Shown here piece by piece: positions 55,510 through 64,000 of a DNA stretch of 64,000 nucleotides. Positions within the stretch are counted from its first letter, which is position 1. Every line of letters begins with the position of its first letter. The DNA is taken from assembly GCF_030696805.1 (NCBI RefSeq), contig NZ_JAUYRO010000034.1, positions 1 through 64,000 of the forward strand. The letters run 5' to 3'. This DNA is from Methyloversatilis sp. (GTDB lineage: Bacteria > Pseudomonadota > Gammaproteobacteria > Burkholderiales > Rhodocyclaceae). The notes under the pieces were generated by a model. It was not told where the DNA came from, ran no database searches, and was given only the letters and a program-made list of their open reading frames with translations. A program made the position numbers and the translations under genes.

Positions 55510-56743
55510 GACTTTCCTTGATGAATGACTGCAGACCTGCGTCGCGCGCGGGCGCATCGAGGCAAGTATCCAGCGCAGCCAGTGCGCTGTCCCAGCGATA
55601 GACCTGTTCGATGCGCACACGGGCGTGCGCGCCGATGGCGCCGGCATGCACCGGATCAAAAAGAGAAAGCACTGCATCGGCGAACGAGCGGGCATCCGAC
55701 GCGACGGCGAAATCGCGCCCGGCCTCGGCATCAAGGCTGCCGGCGCAGGTCATCGACACGACGACCGGCCGGGCCATGGCCATGGCTTCGAGCACCTTGT
55801 TCTGGATGCCGCGTGCCACGCGCAGCGGCGCCACGGCGCACGCCGCATGGGCGACCCACGGCCGCACATCGTCCACCCGCCCGGTCACGGTGACGTAACC
55901 CAGCCGCTCCAGATCGCGTACCTCGGCCGACGGATTCATGCCGACGATGTAGAAACGCGCCGCCGGTCGGGCGGCCCGGATGTGCGGCATCACGTCGGTG
56001 GCGAACCAGCTCGCGGCGTCGATGTTGGGCCAGTAGTCCATTGCGCCGGTGAACACGATCGCCTGCTCCGACGCCGGATAAGGATTCGCGCCTGCCTGGC
56101 ACGGATGGAAGAAATCCACGTCGACCCCATTCGGCAGGGGCGTCACGCGTCCTTTGAGTGCAGGCGAAAGCGACTCGAACAACGCGACCTCTGCCGGTGT
56201 CACCAGCAGACTCATGTCCGACGCATCGACCACGCGCATTTCATACTGCAGAAGGGTGCGCGCCTCCCGGCGGTAAAGCCAGGACATCAGCCAGCGATGA
56301 CGCGCGGCGTACTCGGACCACTTTTCCGAGTCGACATCGACCAGATCGACGATGCGCCGCACGTGCGGATGACGATCAAGGTATTGCGCCATGGTCGAAC
56401 AGAACACGACCACCTTGCGGATGTCGTGTCGGGCAATGGTGTCGTCGACCCAGCGTTGCATGGCCGCCGATCGATAGTAGGCAACGCTCAGCGATTCGCC
56501 GGTCGCCAGCGCGCGCAGGGATGCGAACTTCCGGCTGCGCGGATGAATGCGCTCGGTGTGCAGCTGTGCGCATGTCGCGGCCAGCGTCGATACGTGCGGA
56601 AGGTCCGCCGCGTCGTCGACGAACGTTCCCGCATGGATTTCGTAGCGCCGGGCCAGATGCTTCAGCAGGTGATACGAGCGGATTTTGTCGCCCTTGTTGG
56701 GCGGATACGGCAACCTGTGCGCGAGGAAAAGCAGCGGTTCCAA
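55469..56743 (-). CDS. XrtA/PEP-CTERM system glycosyltransferase (TIGR03087-like)
   Basis: A 424-residue GT4-like enzyme starting EPLLFLAHRLPYPPNKGDKIR, a signature of this XrtA-linked family. VVFCSTMAQYLDRHPHVR, LVDVDSEKWSEYAAR, IVFTGAMDYWPNIDAASWF and VAPLRVARGIQNKVLEAMAM follow. The start is TTG at 56743, 5 bases after the FemAB gene stop; no ATG lies close. It overlaps xrtA by 41 bases. Confidence 0.95.
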   Translation of the reverse strand: MEPLLFLAHRLPYPPNKGDKIRSYHLLKHLARRYEIHAGTFVDDAADLPHVSTLAATCAQLHTERIHPRSRKFASLRALATGESLSVAYYRSAAMQRWVDDTIARHDIRKVVVFCSTMAQYLDRHPHVRRIVDLVDVDSEKWSEYAARHRWLMSWLYRREARTLLQYEMRVVDASDMSLLVTPAEVALFESLSPALKGRVTPLPNGVDVDFFHPCQAGANPYPASEQAIVFTGAMDYWPNIDAASWFATDVMPHIRAARPAARFYIVGMNPSAEVRDLERLGYVTVTGRVDDVRPWVAHAACAVAPLRVARGIQNKVLEAMAMARPVVVSMTCAGSLDAEAGRDFAVASDARSFADAVLSLFDPVHAGAIGAHARVRIEQVYRWDSALAALDTCLDAPARDAGLQSFIKESHVNAEPGILQSRG

Positions 56744-56748
56744 CCGGG

Positions 56749-57789
56749 TCAGCCCAGGTTGCGGACGATCAGCGGCCCGAGCGTGTTGGCAAAACTGCGC
56801 GGCATGCGGCGCCAGACTTCGATCATCAGCTTGTACTTGGGGTTGGACGGGTTGTTGCGCGGCAGGCTGTCGCGCTTGTACAGGCAGTATTCGTAGTGCA
56901 GCGGTGTCGGCTCGAAACCCCAGTTCTTCTTGAACGAATAGGAACCGGTACCCTGCTTGCTGCGGCCGTAGTCGAACACCCGGATGCCGCGCTCGCAGGC
57001 GTGGCGCATCAGTTCCCAGTACTTGAAATCGTTCGCCGCCAGATCGCGCGCCGCTTCGGCGTCGCCCGCGTAGTAGGGCAGGATTTCGTCGCGGAAGTAG
57101 AAGCTCATGACGCTGCTGAGCAGCGCGCCGTCCGGGCCTTCGACCGTCATGACCGAACAGCGCTCGCCGAAGGTGGCGCGCAGCGTGTCGAAGTAGCGAC
57201 GCGACATCGCGGGCGTGCCATGACGATGCACGTTGTCCGAATACAGCTCGAAGAAGCGGGCATTGTCGGCGTCGAATTTCGCGACCAGACCGTTCTTGAT
57301 GCCCTTGCGCACCATGGCGCGCTGCTTGCGCGGAATGGCGTTCATGTTCGCCTCGACGTCAGGCGACAATTCCTTCCGGAAGGTCACGTAAAGGTCTTCG
57401 GTCGGCCAGTCGGTGTGACGGGCGGTGACGTTGCGGAATTCGAGATGGTCGACGCCGAGCAACCGTGCGATGCGCTGCGCTTCGGTCTCCAACGCCAGCG
57501 CAGCGGATTCGTTGTCGGCCGCCACGCCGCCATAGACGCCGAAGGGCAGCGACACCAGAGAGTGTCCGAACAGCCGGCTCTTGACCTGCGCCAGCGGCAG
57601 TACGCCGCAGACGCGTCCGGCCTGTTCGGCCAGCAGGTAGTGCGTGCGGTGGCCGAACACATCACGCATGATGTCGCGCCACTCGAACAGGTGGAAGAAG
57701 CTTGCCGCCGGGCTCGCTTCGACGAAGGCGTTCCAGTTCGCGCGGTCCGCATCGGTGGCGGCGCGCACGCCCACGCTCGCAGCTGTCAT
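56749..57789 (-). CDS. FemAB family XrtA/PEP-CTERM system-associated protein (TIGR03019-like)
   Basis: A 346-residue protein of the GNAT-fold FemAB/MprF-type superfamily. Features include SPAASFFHLFEWRDIMRDVFGH near the N-terminus, LPFGVYGGVAADNE, MNAIPRKQRAMVRKGIKNGL and the C-terminal VFDYGRSKQGTGSYSFKKNWG. FemAB relatives transfer aminoacyl groups from tRNA, so it may add an amino acid to a glycan or lipid-linked unit; the true reaction is not known. ATG at 57789 has GAGGCGGA upstream and overlaps the deacetylase stop. Confidence 0.93.
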   Translation of the reverse strand: MTAASVGVRAATDADRANWNAFVEASPAASFFHLFEWRDIMRDVFGHRTHYLLAEQAGRVCGVLPLAQVKSRLFGHSLVSLPFGVYGGVAADNESAALALETEAQRIARLLGVDHLEFRNVTARHTDWPTEDLYVTFRKELSPDVEANMNAIPRKQRAMVRKGIKNGLVAKFDADNARFFELYSDNVHRHGTPAMSRRYFDTLRATFGERCSVMTVEGPDGALLSSVMSFYFRDEILPYYAGDAEAARDLAANDFKYWELMRHACERGIRVFDYGRSKQGTGSYSFKKNWGFEPTPLHYEYCLYKRDSLPRNNPSNPKYKLMIEVWRRMPRSFANTLGPLIVRNLG

Positions 57790-57799
57790 GAATTCCGCC

Positions 57800-58645
57800 T
57801 CAGGTCGCACGGGCTATCTCCGGAAACACCTCGTCCATCCGGCCCCAGCGGAAATCGCGCATCAGGCGCGCCAGCCGGCCTTCGGTGCGGTCGAGGTTGA
57901 TGTAGTGACGAAAGCGCGACTTCGCATCCACGCCGGCGACACGCGGCTGCGCGGCGTCGATTTCCCACGGGTGGCAATAGAACATGGCCGGTCGGCCGTC
58001 GCGCCGGTTCACCTGCTGCAGCAGCCAGCGCGACGCCACGTAGGGCAGCAACCTGAAATAGCCGCCGCCCCCGGCGGGCAGATTGCGGCTGCCGACACGC
58101 ACGGTGGTGACCGGCACTTCCATCAGGCCTTCGCGCGAGGCGAACGGGAAGCGCGGCGCATCCGGCATACCGTAGTGATCGTGCTTGACCGGATAGATGC
58201 TTGAGCTGTAGCGGTAGCCCGCTTTGGCCACGCAGTCGAGCGCCCACGGATTGGCGTGGCCGATCGAAAAGCTCGGTGCGCGGTAGCCGCGCACTTCGCC
58301 GCCGGTAATGTCTTCAAGCAGCTTCTTGGCACGCGAAATGTCGTCGAGAAAATCGGCCGGGGTCTGGTCGGTGGCGCGCAGGTGCGCACTGCCGTGGCTG
58401 GCAATTTCGTGCCCGGCGCGGGCGATGCGTTGAACCATGGCCGGGTAGCGCTGCGCAATCCAGCCCAGTGTGAAAAAGGTGGCGCGGTTGCCGGACGCGT
58501 CGAGCAACGCAAGAATGCGATCCACATTGCGTTCGACGCGGCACTCGATGCGGTCCCAGTCTGCGCGTGCAATGTAGGGCGCGAGCGCCGACACCTGGAA
58601 GTAATCTTCCACGTCGACGGTGAAGGCGTTGCGGATGGCCGTCAC
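57800..58645 (-). CDS. XrtA system polysaccharide deacetylase (TIGR03006-like)
   Basis: A 281-residue carbohydrate esterase 4 protein. Motif 1 is AFTVDVEDYFQVSAL, motif 2 is HEIASHGSAHLRATDQ with its zinc-binding His pair, and GYRAPSFSIG gives the third motif. VPVTTVRVGSRNLPAGGGGYFRLLPY is family-specific, and FYCHPWEID marks the catalytic-base region. The GTG at 58645, 11 bases after the wecB stop, gives the family N-terminus; a longer frame would run into wecB. It lacks a signal peptide. Likely removes N-acetyl groups from EPS amino sugars. Confidence 0.94.
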   Translation of the reverse strand: MTAIRNAFTVDVEDYFQVSALAPYIARADWDRIECRVERNVDRILALLDASGNRATFFTLGWIAQRYPAMVQRIARAGHEIASHGSAHLRATDQTPADFLDDISRAKKLLEDITGGEVRGYRAPSFSIGHANPWALDCVAKAGYRYSSSIYPVKHDHYGMPDAPRFPFASREGLMEVPVTTVRVGSRNLPAGGGGYFRLLPYVASRWLLQQVNRRDGRPAMFYCHPWEIDAAQPRVAGVDAKSRFRHYINLDRTEGRLARLMRDFRWGRMDEVFPEIARAT

Positions 58646-58655
58646 GACGTCCGGC

Positions 58656-59804
58656 TCACGGTGCGGCGCGCGCCTGCAGCCAGGCGTACAGATCGGCTGC
58701 GATGCGCGGGGCGGCTGCACCGTCCCAGTATTCGGGGACGCGACCGCGCTTGCCACCGGTCGCGAGCGTGTCATCGAGGCAGCGCGCGAACAAGGTTTCG
58801 TCCGACCCCACCACGGTGTTGGTGCCCTGCTCCGCCGTGATCGGCCGCTCGGTGTTTTCGCGCAGTGTGATGCACGGCACCGATAGCGCCGTCGTCTCTT
58901 CCTGCAGACCACCGGAGTCGGTGATCATGACCGTCGCCCCATCCATCAGACCGAGCATTTCCAGGTAACCCAGCGGCGGAAGCAGCGCGATGCGCGGATT
59001 GTCCAGCAAGGCGCCCAGACCGAACCTTTCGAGATTGCTGCGGGTGCGCGGATGAATGGCGAACACCAGCGGCAGCCGTTCCGCTGCCTTGGCGAGCATG
59101 CCGGCGAGGCGCTTGAGCTGTTCCGGATCATCGACATTGCTCGGGCGGTGCAGCGTAACAACGCCGTAGCAACCATCGGCGATCAGCGCAGGGTCGATGC
59201 CGTGCTCGGTCAAGGTCGCCGCAGGGGGCACCGCCAGCGAGCGACTCGACAGCAGCGAGTCGATCATCACGTTGCCGGCGAAATGCACCCAGGATGCGTC
59301 GACGCCCTCGCCCGTCAGATTGGCCAGTGCGCTGCGTTCGGTCGTGTAAAGCCGGTCGGAAATGCGGTCGACCAGAATGCGGTTGATTTCTTCCGGCATC
59401 GCACGGTCGCCGCTGCGCAGGCCGGCTTCGACATGCACCACGGCGATGTGCTTCTTCACCGCGACCAGCGCACACGCCAGCGTGGAATTCACGTCGCCGA
59501 CAACCAGCACGCACGACGGCTTGATGTCGTCGACCAGGGGTTCAAAGCGCTTCATGATTTCGGCCGTCTGCACGGCATGCGTACCCGAACCCACTTCGAG
59601 ATTGTGCTGCGGCGTCGGCAGACGCAGTCCGCTGAACAGGCGCTCGTTCATCGCGTGGTCGTAGTGCTGACCGGTATGCACCAGCACCCACGGAATCGCC
59701 GGCGCATGTTCATCGAAGGCGCGCAGGATGGGCGCCATCTTCATGTAGTTCGGGCGGGCGCCGACGATGCACAGCACCGGCGCAAGCGACGTGGCATCAG
59801 TCAC
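58656..59804 (-). CDS. wecB: UDP-N-acetylglucosamine 2-epimerase (non-hydrolysing)
   Basis: It interconverts UDP-GlcNAc and UDP-ManNAc, supplying ManNAc or ManNAcA for glycan assembly. The 382-residue protein has VLCIVGARPNYMKMAPILRAF, HTGQHYDHAMNERLF, VHVEAGLRSGDRAMPEEINRIL and ITDSGGLQEETTALSVPCITLRENTERPIT, all hallmark segments. The GTG start at 59804 has GAGGGAG upstream and overlaps the stop of the ATPase gene. TviB-type dehydrogenase in the same locus could extend the product to a uronic acid, although that enzyme is more typical of GlcNAc/GalNAc. Confidence 0.96.
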   Translation of the reverse strand: MTDATSLAPVLCIVGARPNYMKMAPILRAFDEHAPAIPWVLVHTGQHYDHAMNERLFSGLRLPTPQHNLEVGSGTHAVQTAEIMKRFEPLVDDIKPSCVLVVGDVNSTLACALVAVKKHIAVVHVEAGLRSGDRAMPEEINRILVDRISDRLYTTERSALANLTGEGVDASWVHFAGNVMIDSLLSSRSLAVPPAATLTEHGIDPALIADGCYGVVTLHRPSNVDDPEQLKRLAGMLAKAAERLPLVFAIHPRTRSNLERFGLGALLDNPRIALLPPLGYLEMLGLMDGATVMITDSGGLQEETTALSVPCITLRENTERPITAEQGTNTVVGSDETLFARCLDDTLATGGKRGRVPEYWDGAAAPRIAADLYAWLQARAAP

Positions 59805-60916
59805 TCTGACTCCCTCGAGGATGCATCAAGCGAGCGGTCAGCCAGTTCTCCGAGCATTGCGATGGTTTGCTCGAGCGTACGTTCGATACGTGACAAGCGG
59901 TCTTCGAGGTAGCCGGCCTGCTGCGCGTTGACGAAATCGCGCACCCGTTGCGCGGATGGTGCATCGAGCTTGAACTGCGACAGATCCATGTCGAACAGGG
60001 CCGGCGCGCCCACCATGTGCGAACCGCCGAAGGCAGCGCGCCCGGTCGCAGCTGCCCCCCCCGAATCGCCATGCTTGGCCACTGCCGCAGCAGCGGCGGC
60101 GTCACCCGCTTCATCGCGGATTTCACTGACCACCACGGCCACTTCGTCCGTCGAGAATGCGGTCGCGCCAGTGAGGAAGCCGGCCAGCATGAGCCGGTCG
60201 CACAGCGTGTTGATGCGCCGTGGCACGCCATCGGTCGCCTTGAAGATGGCTTCATGCGTCCCCGCCAGGAAAGCCGGCGATCCGCGCCAGCCCACATGCT
60301 TGAGCCGGTGTTCGATGTAGGCTTCGGTTTCGGCCGGGTCCATCGGTCCGAGGTGATAGGACGCAATGACCCGTTGCCTCAACTGCTGCATGTCCGGGCT
60401 CTGCATCGTTTCGCGAAACTCGGGCTGACCGACCAGGAAACTCTGCAGCAGCGCATGCTCGCCAAGCTGGAAATTCGAAAGCATGCGCAGTTCCTCGATC
60501 GCTCGCGGCGTCAGGTTCTGCGCCTCATCGACGATGAGCAGTGCGCGCTTGCCGGCCGCGGTCAGCGACAGCAGGAACATTTCGATCGACAGCAGCAGGT
60601 CCGCCTTTTTCAGCTGCTTGTTCGGCAGGCCGAAAGCGGCAGCGACCAGACGCAGCGTGTCTTCGGCATCGAGATGGGTGCTGACCAGCTGCGCCGCCAC
60701 GACTTTCTTGACGTCGAGCTTCTGCAGCAGGCTGCGCACGAGCGTGGTCTTTCCGGCACCTATTTCACCGGTGATGACGATGAAGCCTTCACTCTGGTGC
60801 AGCCCATACTCAAGGTAGGCCAACGCGCGGCGATGCCCCTTGCTACCGAAGAAGAAGGACGGATCGGGGTTGAGCTGGAAAGGCTTGCCAGAGAGGCCGT
60901 AGAAGGATTCGTACAT
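59801..60916 (-). CDS. XrtA/PEP-CTERM system-associated ATPase (TIGR03015-like, ExeA type)
   Basis: A 371-residue AAA+ ATPase. It begins MYESFYGLSGKPFQLNPDPS, typical of ExeA-like proteins, with Walker A GEIGAGKTT (50-58), Walker B ALLIVDEAQNL (about 126-136) and sensor region RMLSNFQLGEHALLQSFLVG. The C-terminal part contains QQAGYLEDRLSRIERTLEQTI, a coiled-coil-like segment. Presumed cytoplasmic motor or regulator of EPS export. It is separated by 68 bases from the outer-membrane protein gene upstream, and its stop overlaps wecB. Confidence 0.94.
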   Translation of the reverse strand: MYESFYGLSGKPFQLNPDPSFFFGSKGHRRALAYLEYGLHQSEGFIVITGEIGAGKTTLVRSLLQKLDVKKVVAAQLVSTHLDAEDTLRLVAAAFGLPNKQLKKADLLLSIEMFLLSLTAAGKRALLIVDEAQNLTPRAIEELRMLSNFQLGEHALLQSFLVGQPEFRETMQSPDMQQLRQRVIASYHLGPMDPAETEAYIEHRLKHVGWRGSPAFLAGTHEAIFKATDGVPRRINTLCDRLMLAGFLTGATAFSTDEVAVVVSEIRDEAGDAAAAAAVAKHGDSGGAAATGRAAFGGSHMVGAPALFDMDLSQFKLDAPSAQRVRDFVNAQQAGYLEDRLSRIERTLEQTIAMLGELADRSLDASSRESE

Positions 60917-60984
60917 TGAACAGGGATTGTGAAGTGAAGGCCACCTGCCCGCCCGCGCAACTTCGTCTGGCTAGCGCCAGCCGA

Positions 60985-62541
60985 TCAGTTGAATCGAGTA
61001 GTCAGGGTTGCAATGACAGCATTTTCATCCACATCCCCGCTGATGACTGTGGCACGTGTCATGCGCAAGCCGATCGAGCCGTTCGTACGCGCTCCGAGAG
61101 CGGTCGACAAAGTGGCGTTCAGAACATCCCTGTTGCTGCTCAGTCCGGAAAGCGATGTTGAGCGTCCATTCGACTGCGTCGAAGAGTAGCTGAACGCGAG
61201 CGACGATCTCGACCCGATACGGTGTGAATAAGAGGCATTCCAGCCGTGCTGCCGGATGACGCTGGCACGCGAGAAATCGTCACCAGTCGCTGCCAGGGGC
61301 GACCCGACACCGCTGTCACTTTCAGTGAGAAACAGACTCAGCGACATCGTGTTGCGCGCGCCAGCGCGGCTGAGTGATATCTGGGATCGGGTTTGCAGAA
61401 ATTCGCTGTCGGTCAGAATGGGACTGAGTCCGACGATGTATCGGCTGATGCCTTGACTGTCGAGGAACGCAGTCATGAGTTGCTCACGCTGGATCGGATC
61501 GGTCAGGCTCGCAAACGGTTCCAGCAGGCTAAGGCTGTCAAAGCGATCGACTACGCCCGACGGCTGGAGCAACTGCTGTGCGCGATTGGTAAGCGTACGC
61601 GCGTGCGTGGCGCTGAAAGACATGCGCGCCATACGGTGCGTCGCACTCAGCGAACTGGTGTTGGCGAAAGGCCGGTTGTCGATATCAGCCCTGACCGAGG
61701 TCCGCGGCGTTGGCGTCCATACGATGCCTGCACCGTAAGTACCCTGGAAACCCTGGTCACCAGGACTTCGCCCACTGTTGAACACATTGCCCTTCTCGAA
61801 GCCGTATCGAACGGATAACTGAAACGAAACATCAGGTCGATAAATCAGCGATCCGGTAATACGCTCTCGCTTTGTGCTCCCACGATCCGATTCGGTGGAG
61901 GTAGAGCTTACATCGACGCGCCAGCCGAGTTTTGCAGGTAAGCCTTCCAGCGCTCCGTTGAACGTCTCGGAACTCACGCTGCCAAGATTACCTGTCGATT
62001 CCGTTCGCACTGTCGAAAGGCTGGAAGACCACGTCGCAACTTCGCCCAACCGCACCTTGCCACGAAATGATGGCGTGATCGAATAGGTGCGTGTGTTGTT
62101 GAGCTGGTTCGGTGAGAGTGAATTATCGGTAGGTACGGCGTTGAAAACAGAAGTATTTTGCTGTCCGGCCACAGCACGCACATCCATGAAGAACAGGTCG
62201 TCAATGACTTCAAAGCGTCCATTCACATTGAAAGCGTGTGAAACCCTCGAAGAAAACGTCTCATCAACATAATGAAAGTATCGAGGCGTGTAGGCAGCAG
62301 TCAGATTGATGCGCGGGCTCACTCTCCTGACACTGACGCCTGGATTGACTTCGATGAGCGTATCCGACGCAGGATCATTAGGCGAAAAATTGATGTTGTC
62401 GGACGTGATCGCCCGCGTTGTCAATGTCGGTGTCACCCTCCAGTTCTCGGCGTGCGCATGCCGGGCAGGAACGACAAGCGTCCAGCCAACAATCAAGGCA
62501 GTCACGGAGCGACTGCAAAAGGCTGTCTGCTTCTTAGTCAA
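60985..62541 (-). CDS. XrtA/PEP-CTERM system outer-membrane beta-barrel protein (TIGR03016-like)
   Basis: A 518-residue exported protein. From the TTG at 62541 the N-terminus reads as a normal signal peptide (basic TKKQ, hydrophobic ALIVGWTLVV, ending ARHAHA). The mature part is rich in alternating beta strands with aromatic residues, for example RINLTAAYTPRYFHYVD and FQLSVRYGFEKGN, ending TTRFN. TTGACTAA overlaps the autokinase stop. An ATG at 62580 would add 13 residues before the signal peptide and is the alternative. Likely the outer-membrane channel for EPS secretion (inference from the family). Confidence 0.88.
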   Translation of the reverse strand: MTKKQTAFCSRSVTALIVGWTLVVPARHAHAENWRVTPTLTTRAITSDNINFSPNDPASDTLIEVNPGVSVRRVSPRINLTAAYTPRYFHYVDETFSSRVSHAFNVNGRFEVIDDLFFMDVRAVAGQQNTSVFNAVPTDNSLSPNQLNNTRTYSITPSFRGKVRLGEVATWSSSLSTVRTESTGNLGSVSSETFNGALEGLPAKLGWRVDVSSTSTESDRGSTKRERITGSLIYRPDVSFQLSVRYGFEKGNVFNSGRSPGDQGFQGTYGAGIVWTPTPRTSVRADIDNRPFANTSSLSATHRMARMSFSATHARTLTNRAQQLLQPSGVVDRFDSLSLLEPFASLTDPIQREQLMTAFLDSQGISRYIVGLSPILTDSEFLQTRSQISLSRAGARNTMSLSLFLTESDSGVGSPLAATGDDFSRASVIRQHGWNASYSHRIGSRSSLAFSYSSTQSNGRSTSLSGLSSNRDVLNATLSTALGARTNGSIGLRMTRATVISGDVDENAVIATLTTRFN

Positions 62542-63529
62542 GGACCTTGTCGCCGGGCACTCGGGGGCGGTCAGCGCCATAGCCGTACCCGTATCCGTAA
62601 TAACCATAGTAGCCGTCCGTACGTGCGTAGCGCGCCTTGTTGAGAACCACCATCCTGACTGGACAGTTACGAACCTTGTTCAGCGCCTGCTTGACCATTG
62701 TGTGCGTCGTGCGACCCGCTTCTACAACCATCAGCACTTGTCCCATTGATTGCGCGAGTACGGGCGCTTCCGTTGTGACCATCAGTGGAGGAGAGTCGAA
62801 AATGATGATCCGATCCGAATATCGATGTGCGAGCTCGACCAGCAACATGTGCATTGCACCGCTTGCGAGCAATTCGGTTGCATTCTTGTGAGGCATCCCC
62901 GCCGGGAGCAGTGTCAACTTTTCGATATTCGTACGTAACAGAACGTCGGGCAGACTGACGTTCTTGTCCAACAACACATCCATCAAACCCTTGGCAGGCG
63001 GCAATCCCAAAAGATTCAGAATGGAAGGTCTCGCAACGTCGGCGTCGACCAGGAGCACCCGATTATCGAGTTCCATTGCAATGCTCATCGCGAGGTTAAT
63101 GGAATTGAAACTCTTTCCCTCACCCGGAACAGAGCTCGTCACCATTATCAGATTTCCGTTATCGACCGGCGCGGCGCCCTTGCCGTGCGCGTTCGCAAGA
63201 ATCGGTCTTTTAATAACGCGAAATTCTTCGGCAATCTGGGACCGTGGTGACGAGGGCACCACAATACCCATCGAATCCAGTCGCTTCAGGTCGAGCTCGA
63301 CACTGCGCGAGGCCGATTCCGGCGCCTGGATCGAAGCCCGCACTTCGGGCTCGGACTGATTCGACGAGACGGGGCTTGCGGGAACGACGGCCGTGGCACT
63401 CCCTACCGCACCTGCGGTGGGGAGCGTATTCAATGGCTCAGGCGGCAAGACAGTATCGGTCGAACCAATATCGACCCCTGCCTTCTTCAGCAGGGTGATT
63501 CGTTCAACCGCCTGTTCGATGATGCTCAT
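62534..63529 (-). CDS. XrtA-associated tyrosine autokinase (CpsD/CapB type, TIGR03018-like)
   Basis: A 331-residue BY-kinase cytoplasmic domain. Walker A is TSSVPGEGKSF (131-141), Walker A' is VLLVDADVARPS (158-169) and the Walker B region is IIIFDSPPLMVT. The C-terminus carries a tyrosine cluster (DGYYGYYGYGYGYG) that would be autophosphorylated. It pairs with the Wzz/GumC-like chain-length protein encoded directly upstream; phosphorylation cycling controls polymer length and export. ATG at 63529 has AAGGAAAA upstream and lies 8 bases after the chain-length gene stop. Confidence 0.95.
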   Translation of the reverse strand: MSIIEQAVERITLLKKAGVDIGSTDTVLPPEPLNTLPTAGAVGSATAVVPASPVSSNQSEPEVRASIQAPESASRSVELDLKRLDSMGIVVPSSPRSQIAEEFRVIKRPILANAHGKGAAPVDNGNLIMVTSSVPGEGKSFNSINLAMSIAMELDNRVLLVDADVARPSILNLLGLPPAKGLMDVLLDKNVSLPDVLLRTNIEKLTLLPAGMPHKNATELLASGAMHMLLVELAHRYSDRIIIFDSPPLMVTTEAPVLAQSMGQVLMVVEAGRTTHTMVKQALNKVRNCPVRMVVLNKARYARTDGYYGYYGYGYGYGADRPRVPGDKVLD

Positions 63530-63537
63530 GATTTTCC

Positions 63538-64000
63538 TTACGCGCTACGCATCACAAGCGACACGAAAGCCAATATGGCGGCGTATGTAGCCACCAAGCC
63601 GCTCACACCGCCGAAGAAAAAGACACTTCGCCGGCGTTCGTATTTCTTGCGATCGTCCGAAAGCAGCATGGAGACCGAACCCAGAACCGGCACGCCCGAG
63701 ATTTCAGAGAGTTTTTGTCCATCATGAAATACGGGGCGCAGTTGAGATACGACAAAGGACGCAGCCACTCCAACAAGCAGTGCAGCGACAATGACCGCAG
63801 TAAGGAGAATAAGTCGATTGGGCGCAACAGGTTGTGGAGCAACTCGCGGCGGCTCTATCAGCCGGAACTCCGCAACACCTGTCGCGTCCATCTCCTCAGC
63901 CATCGATGCCGATTCTCGACGCGACACAAGATTGTTGTAATTCGTTTTATGAATATCGTAGTCACGATTCAACTGCGCAAATTCCGCTTCCAGCTCCGGC
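63538..64000 (-). CDS. XrtA system polysaccharide chain-length determinant (Wzz/GumC-like), C-terminal part
   Basis: Only the C-terminal about 154 residues are in the window; the N-terminus lies beyond the right edge and the frame is open at base 64000. Visible are the end of the periplasmic coiled coil (PELEAEFAQLNRDYDIHKTNYNN), RRESASMAEEMD, the proline-rich APQPVAPNRLI before the second membrane helix (ILLTAVIVAALLVGVAASFV), and a cytoplasmic tail (GQKLSEISGVPVLGSVSML) with a further C-terminal helix. It anchors in the inner membrane and regulates polymer length with the adjacent autokinase. Confidence 0.92.
   Translation of the reverse strand, partial: PELEAEFAQLNRDYDIHKTNYNNLVSRRESASMAEEMDATGVAEFRLIEPPRVAPQPVAPNRLILLTAVIVAALLVGVAASFVVSQLRPVFHDGQKLSEISGVPVLGSVSMLLSDDRKKYERRRSVFFFGGVSGLVATYAAILAFVSLVMRSA

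Noticed and set aside
60968-60981. CTGGC-TAGC-GCCAG hairpin after the outer-membrane protein gene
   Set aside because: Only a 5-bp stem without a T-run, and the downstream ATPase gene belongs to the same run; too weak for a terminator call.
62585-62633. Short repetitive DNA with recurring TAGCC/GTA units
   Set aside because: It encodes the tyrosine-glycine tail of the autokinase and is explained by protein sequence, not a separate repeat element.

Overview
The window is a high-GC proteobacterial chromosome segment. Almost all of it is an exopolysaccharide (EPS) locus of the exosortase A (XrtA/PEP-CTERM) type, next to the housekeeping pair hemA-prfA. The gene families (XrtA with a fused EpsI domain, PrsK/PrsR/PrsT, the XrtA-associated glycosyltransferases, chain-length protein, tyrosine autokinase, ATPase and outer-membrane protein) are typical of floc- and biofilm-forming Betaproteobacteria such as Rhodocyclales and relatives. 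That taxonomic placement is inferred from gene content. No rRNA, tRNA or CRISPR was seen.

Layout. (1) 1-2022, minus: prfA (cut by the left edge) and hemA. (2) 2134-13938, minus: a trypsin-like protease, a lytic transglycosylase, the UDP-HexNAc 4-epimerase/6-dehydrogenase pair tviC/tviB, the TPR lipoprotein prsT, the two-component system prsR/prsK and the initiating sugar transferase. (3) 14209-18625: an acyl-activating module (PLP decarboxylase, acyl-CoA ligase, divergent acyl carrier protein) and a deacetylase-like membrane protein. (4) 18848-45721, plus: a long accessory glycan island. It holds a VanZ-VanZ-heparinase fusion, an SGNH/MBOAT acetylation pair, an intact IS5-family insertion sequence with target duplication, an AT-richer TPR/flippase pair, an unrecognised 645-residue protein, a WbsX-like protein, five GT2 and two GT4 glycosyltransferases, a DUF6492-like protein, a deacetylase, a sulfotransferase and two unusual asparagine-synthase-like proteins. 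(5) 45763-64000, minus: the conserved XrtA core. It holds the O-antigen-ligase-like polymerase, a CapK-like ligase, four GT4 enzymes, an amidotransferase, exosortase A, FemAB-like protein, deacetylase, wecB, ATPase, outer-membrane protein, tyrosine autokinase and the C-terminal part of the chain-length determinant.

How it fits together (inference). TviB/TviC and WecB supply N-acetylated hexosaminuronic acid and ManNAc-type precursors. The PssA-like transferase starts the lipid-linked glycan and the many glycosyltransferases extend it. The flippase exports repeat units, the TIGR03097-type protein polymerises or ligates them, and the Wzz/CpsD-like pair with the outer-membrane protein controls length and export. 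Acetyl, sulfo, deacetyl and amide/acyl modifications decorate the polymer, and a membrane-anchored heparinase-like lyase may trim it. PrsK/PrsR, a sigma-54 activator system, probably governs the associated PEP-CTERM proteins, none of which is encoded here.
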